Source of the DNA: Nitrospirota bacterium
Lineage (GTDB): Bacteria; Nitrospirota; Thermodesulfovibrionia; UBA6902
Length of the DNA stretch: 64,000 bases
Direction of reading: 5' to 3'
Assembly (NCBI GenBank): GCA_016213945.1
Contig: JACQZF010000077.1
Location: forward strand, 1 to 64,000
Below, piece after piece: positions 63,454-64,000 of this stretch. The notes under the pieces are model-generated. The model worked only from the letters and a program-made list of their open reading frames with translations. It did no database searches and had not been told where the DNA came from. Position 1 is the first letter of the stretch, and each line of letters begins with the position of its first letter. The translations under genes and the position numbers were made by a program.

Positions 63454-64000
63454 TGGGAAACATCGCTATCCCGTAAGGCTTCATACCGGCGGGGATTACA
63501 CGCTCCTGCTTTCTTGTAGTCTTGTCGATTATCGAAATATTGTTAGACCCTCTGTTAACCACATATATTTTTCTGAGTTCTGAGTCCAGTATAAAAGAAC
63601 GCGGAGCGCTCCCTGCGGGAATAATTCCCATCACAGGGGGCATTACAGTCTGGGCCGCGCTGTCCGTAAAGGGCTTAATGATCATTATCTCGCCGGGCCT
63701 TTCTTTTAAAAGATAAATTCTGTCAAATGACGGTTCGGGTATCACCCCTGTTATGGAGGCGCCCAGATTATTGATAGTGCTTACCACCGTGGTTTTATTG
63801 CCTTTGATAATTTGCAGGATGTCTATGACTGAGAGTTTGTCGGAATTATAATTTGCAACATAGACTTTCCCTCTCTGATAATCGACGGCAAGCGCGATGG
63901 GGTTCCAATCCACGTTGACAGTAATAACATCTTTAGGTTTGCTTGTAAGCGAGTCCATCATTATTACTGAAACGCTGTTTGAATTTTGGTTAACAACATA
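63449..64000 (-). CDS. YVTN-type beta-propeller protein (C-terminal part)
   Basis: The gene is cut by the window end; the frame is open to the last base (it begins YVVNQNSNSVSVIMMDS), so no start is visible. Three or four blades are seen with the repeats GKVYVANYNSDKLSVIDI, DRIYLLKERPGEIMIIKPF and RKIYVVNRGSNNISIIDKTT. Such YVTN/NHL propellers are surface or periplasmic binding scaffolds and often accompany multiheme cytochromes. Ends GMKPYGIAMFPK. First visible gene of the minus-strand cluster. Confidence 0.85.
   Translation of the reverse strand, partial: YVVNQNSNSVSVIMMDSLTSKPKDVITVNVDWNPIALAVDYQRGKVYVANYNSDKLSVIDILQIIKGNKTTVVSTINNLGASITGVIPEPSFDRIYLLKERPGEIMIIKPFTDSAAQTVMPPVMGIIPAGSAPRSFILDSELRKIYVVNRGSNNISIIDKTTRKQERVIPAGMKPYGIAMFPK

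Overview
The window is about 64 kb of bacterial chromosome with dense, mostly operonic genes and no transposase, phage or CRISPR locus. The gene mix suggests a Gram-negative anaerobe or microaerophile that respires through many c-type cytochromes: a six-gene Rnf complex, a B-type succinate dehydrogenase/fumarate reductase, about 69 CXXCH heme sites in six cytochrome genes, PEP-CTERM surface sorting, a sigma-54 regulator and type IV pilus parts. An uncultured Nitrospirota (Thermodesulfovibrionia-like) is my best guess; Desulfobacterota is the main alternative. This assignment is inferred from gene content only.

Region 0-14 kb: leuC is divergent from ilvC-psd-pssA-leuA (branched-chain amino acids and phosphatidylethanolamine synthesis). 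Then come a patatin-like lipoprotein, tmRNA (ssrA), a DUF3300 protein, a debris zone (lipoprotein head, LamG fragment) with a 34-residue Cys/His protein, glgC, and a PilT-like ATPase paired with an ATPase-less GspE/MshEN protein. A pentaheme cytochrome diverges from the rnf operon.

Region 14-30 kb: rnfCDGEAB, whose RnfB carries six ferredoxin motifs, a small secreted protein, membrane sensor pieces, murA-hisD, an XRE regulator with small partners, and a secreted-protein group (tail-collar protein, MopE-like protein, PEP-CTERM protein) beside a CPBP protease of the exosortase-associated type.

Region 30-49 kb: sdhC-sdhA-sdhB, an ACT-domain malic enzyme, hisG, a hydrolase, a subtilase lipoprotein with a PrcB-like partner, rubredoxin, AsmA, PilZ, a substrate-binding lipoprotein followed by a histidine kinase and NtrC-type regulator, then an amino-acid-binding protein behind a near-perfect sigma-54 promoter.

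Region 49-64 kb is the most striking part: a probable extracellular electron transfer locus. Reading leftwards it encodes a beta-propeller (cut by the window end), a 753-residue outer-membrane barrel candidate, two GNA1162/CsgG-like lipoproteins, a protein with tandem CsgG-like domains, a parvulin lipoprotein, a 26-heme lipoprotein, a 16-heme cytochrome and cytochromes with 6 (+1 atypical) and 9 sites; a convergent 7-site cytochrome faces them.

Intergenic spaces hold several dispersed repeat families: GTCATTCC palindromes, CACAGAG inverted pairs, TTTAAA-centred GC palindromes, a 110-bp CCCCTC repeat in two inverted copies, and low-complexity near-tandem tracts. In several genes these repeats run into coding sequence, giving signal or transmembrane segments (rnfB, the 9-heme cytochrome, the parvulin) or stop codons (hisD, sdhB).
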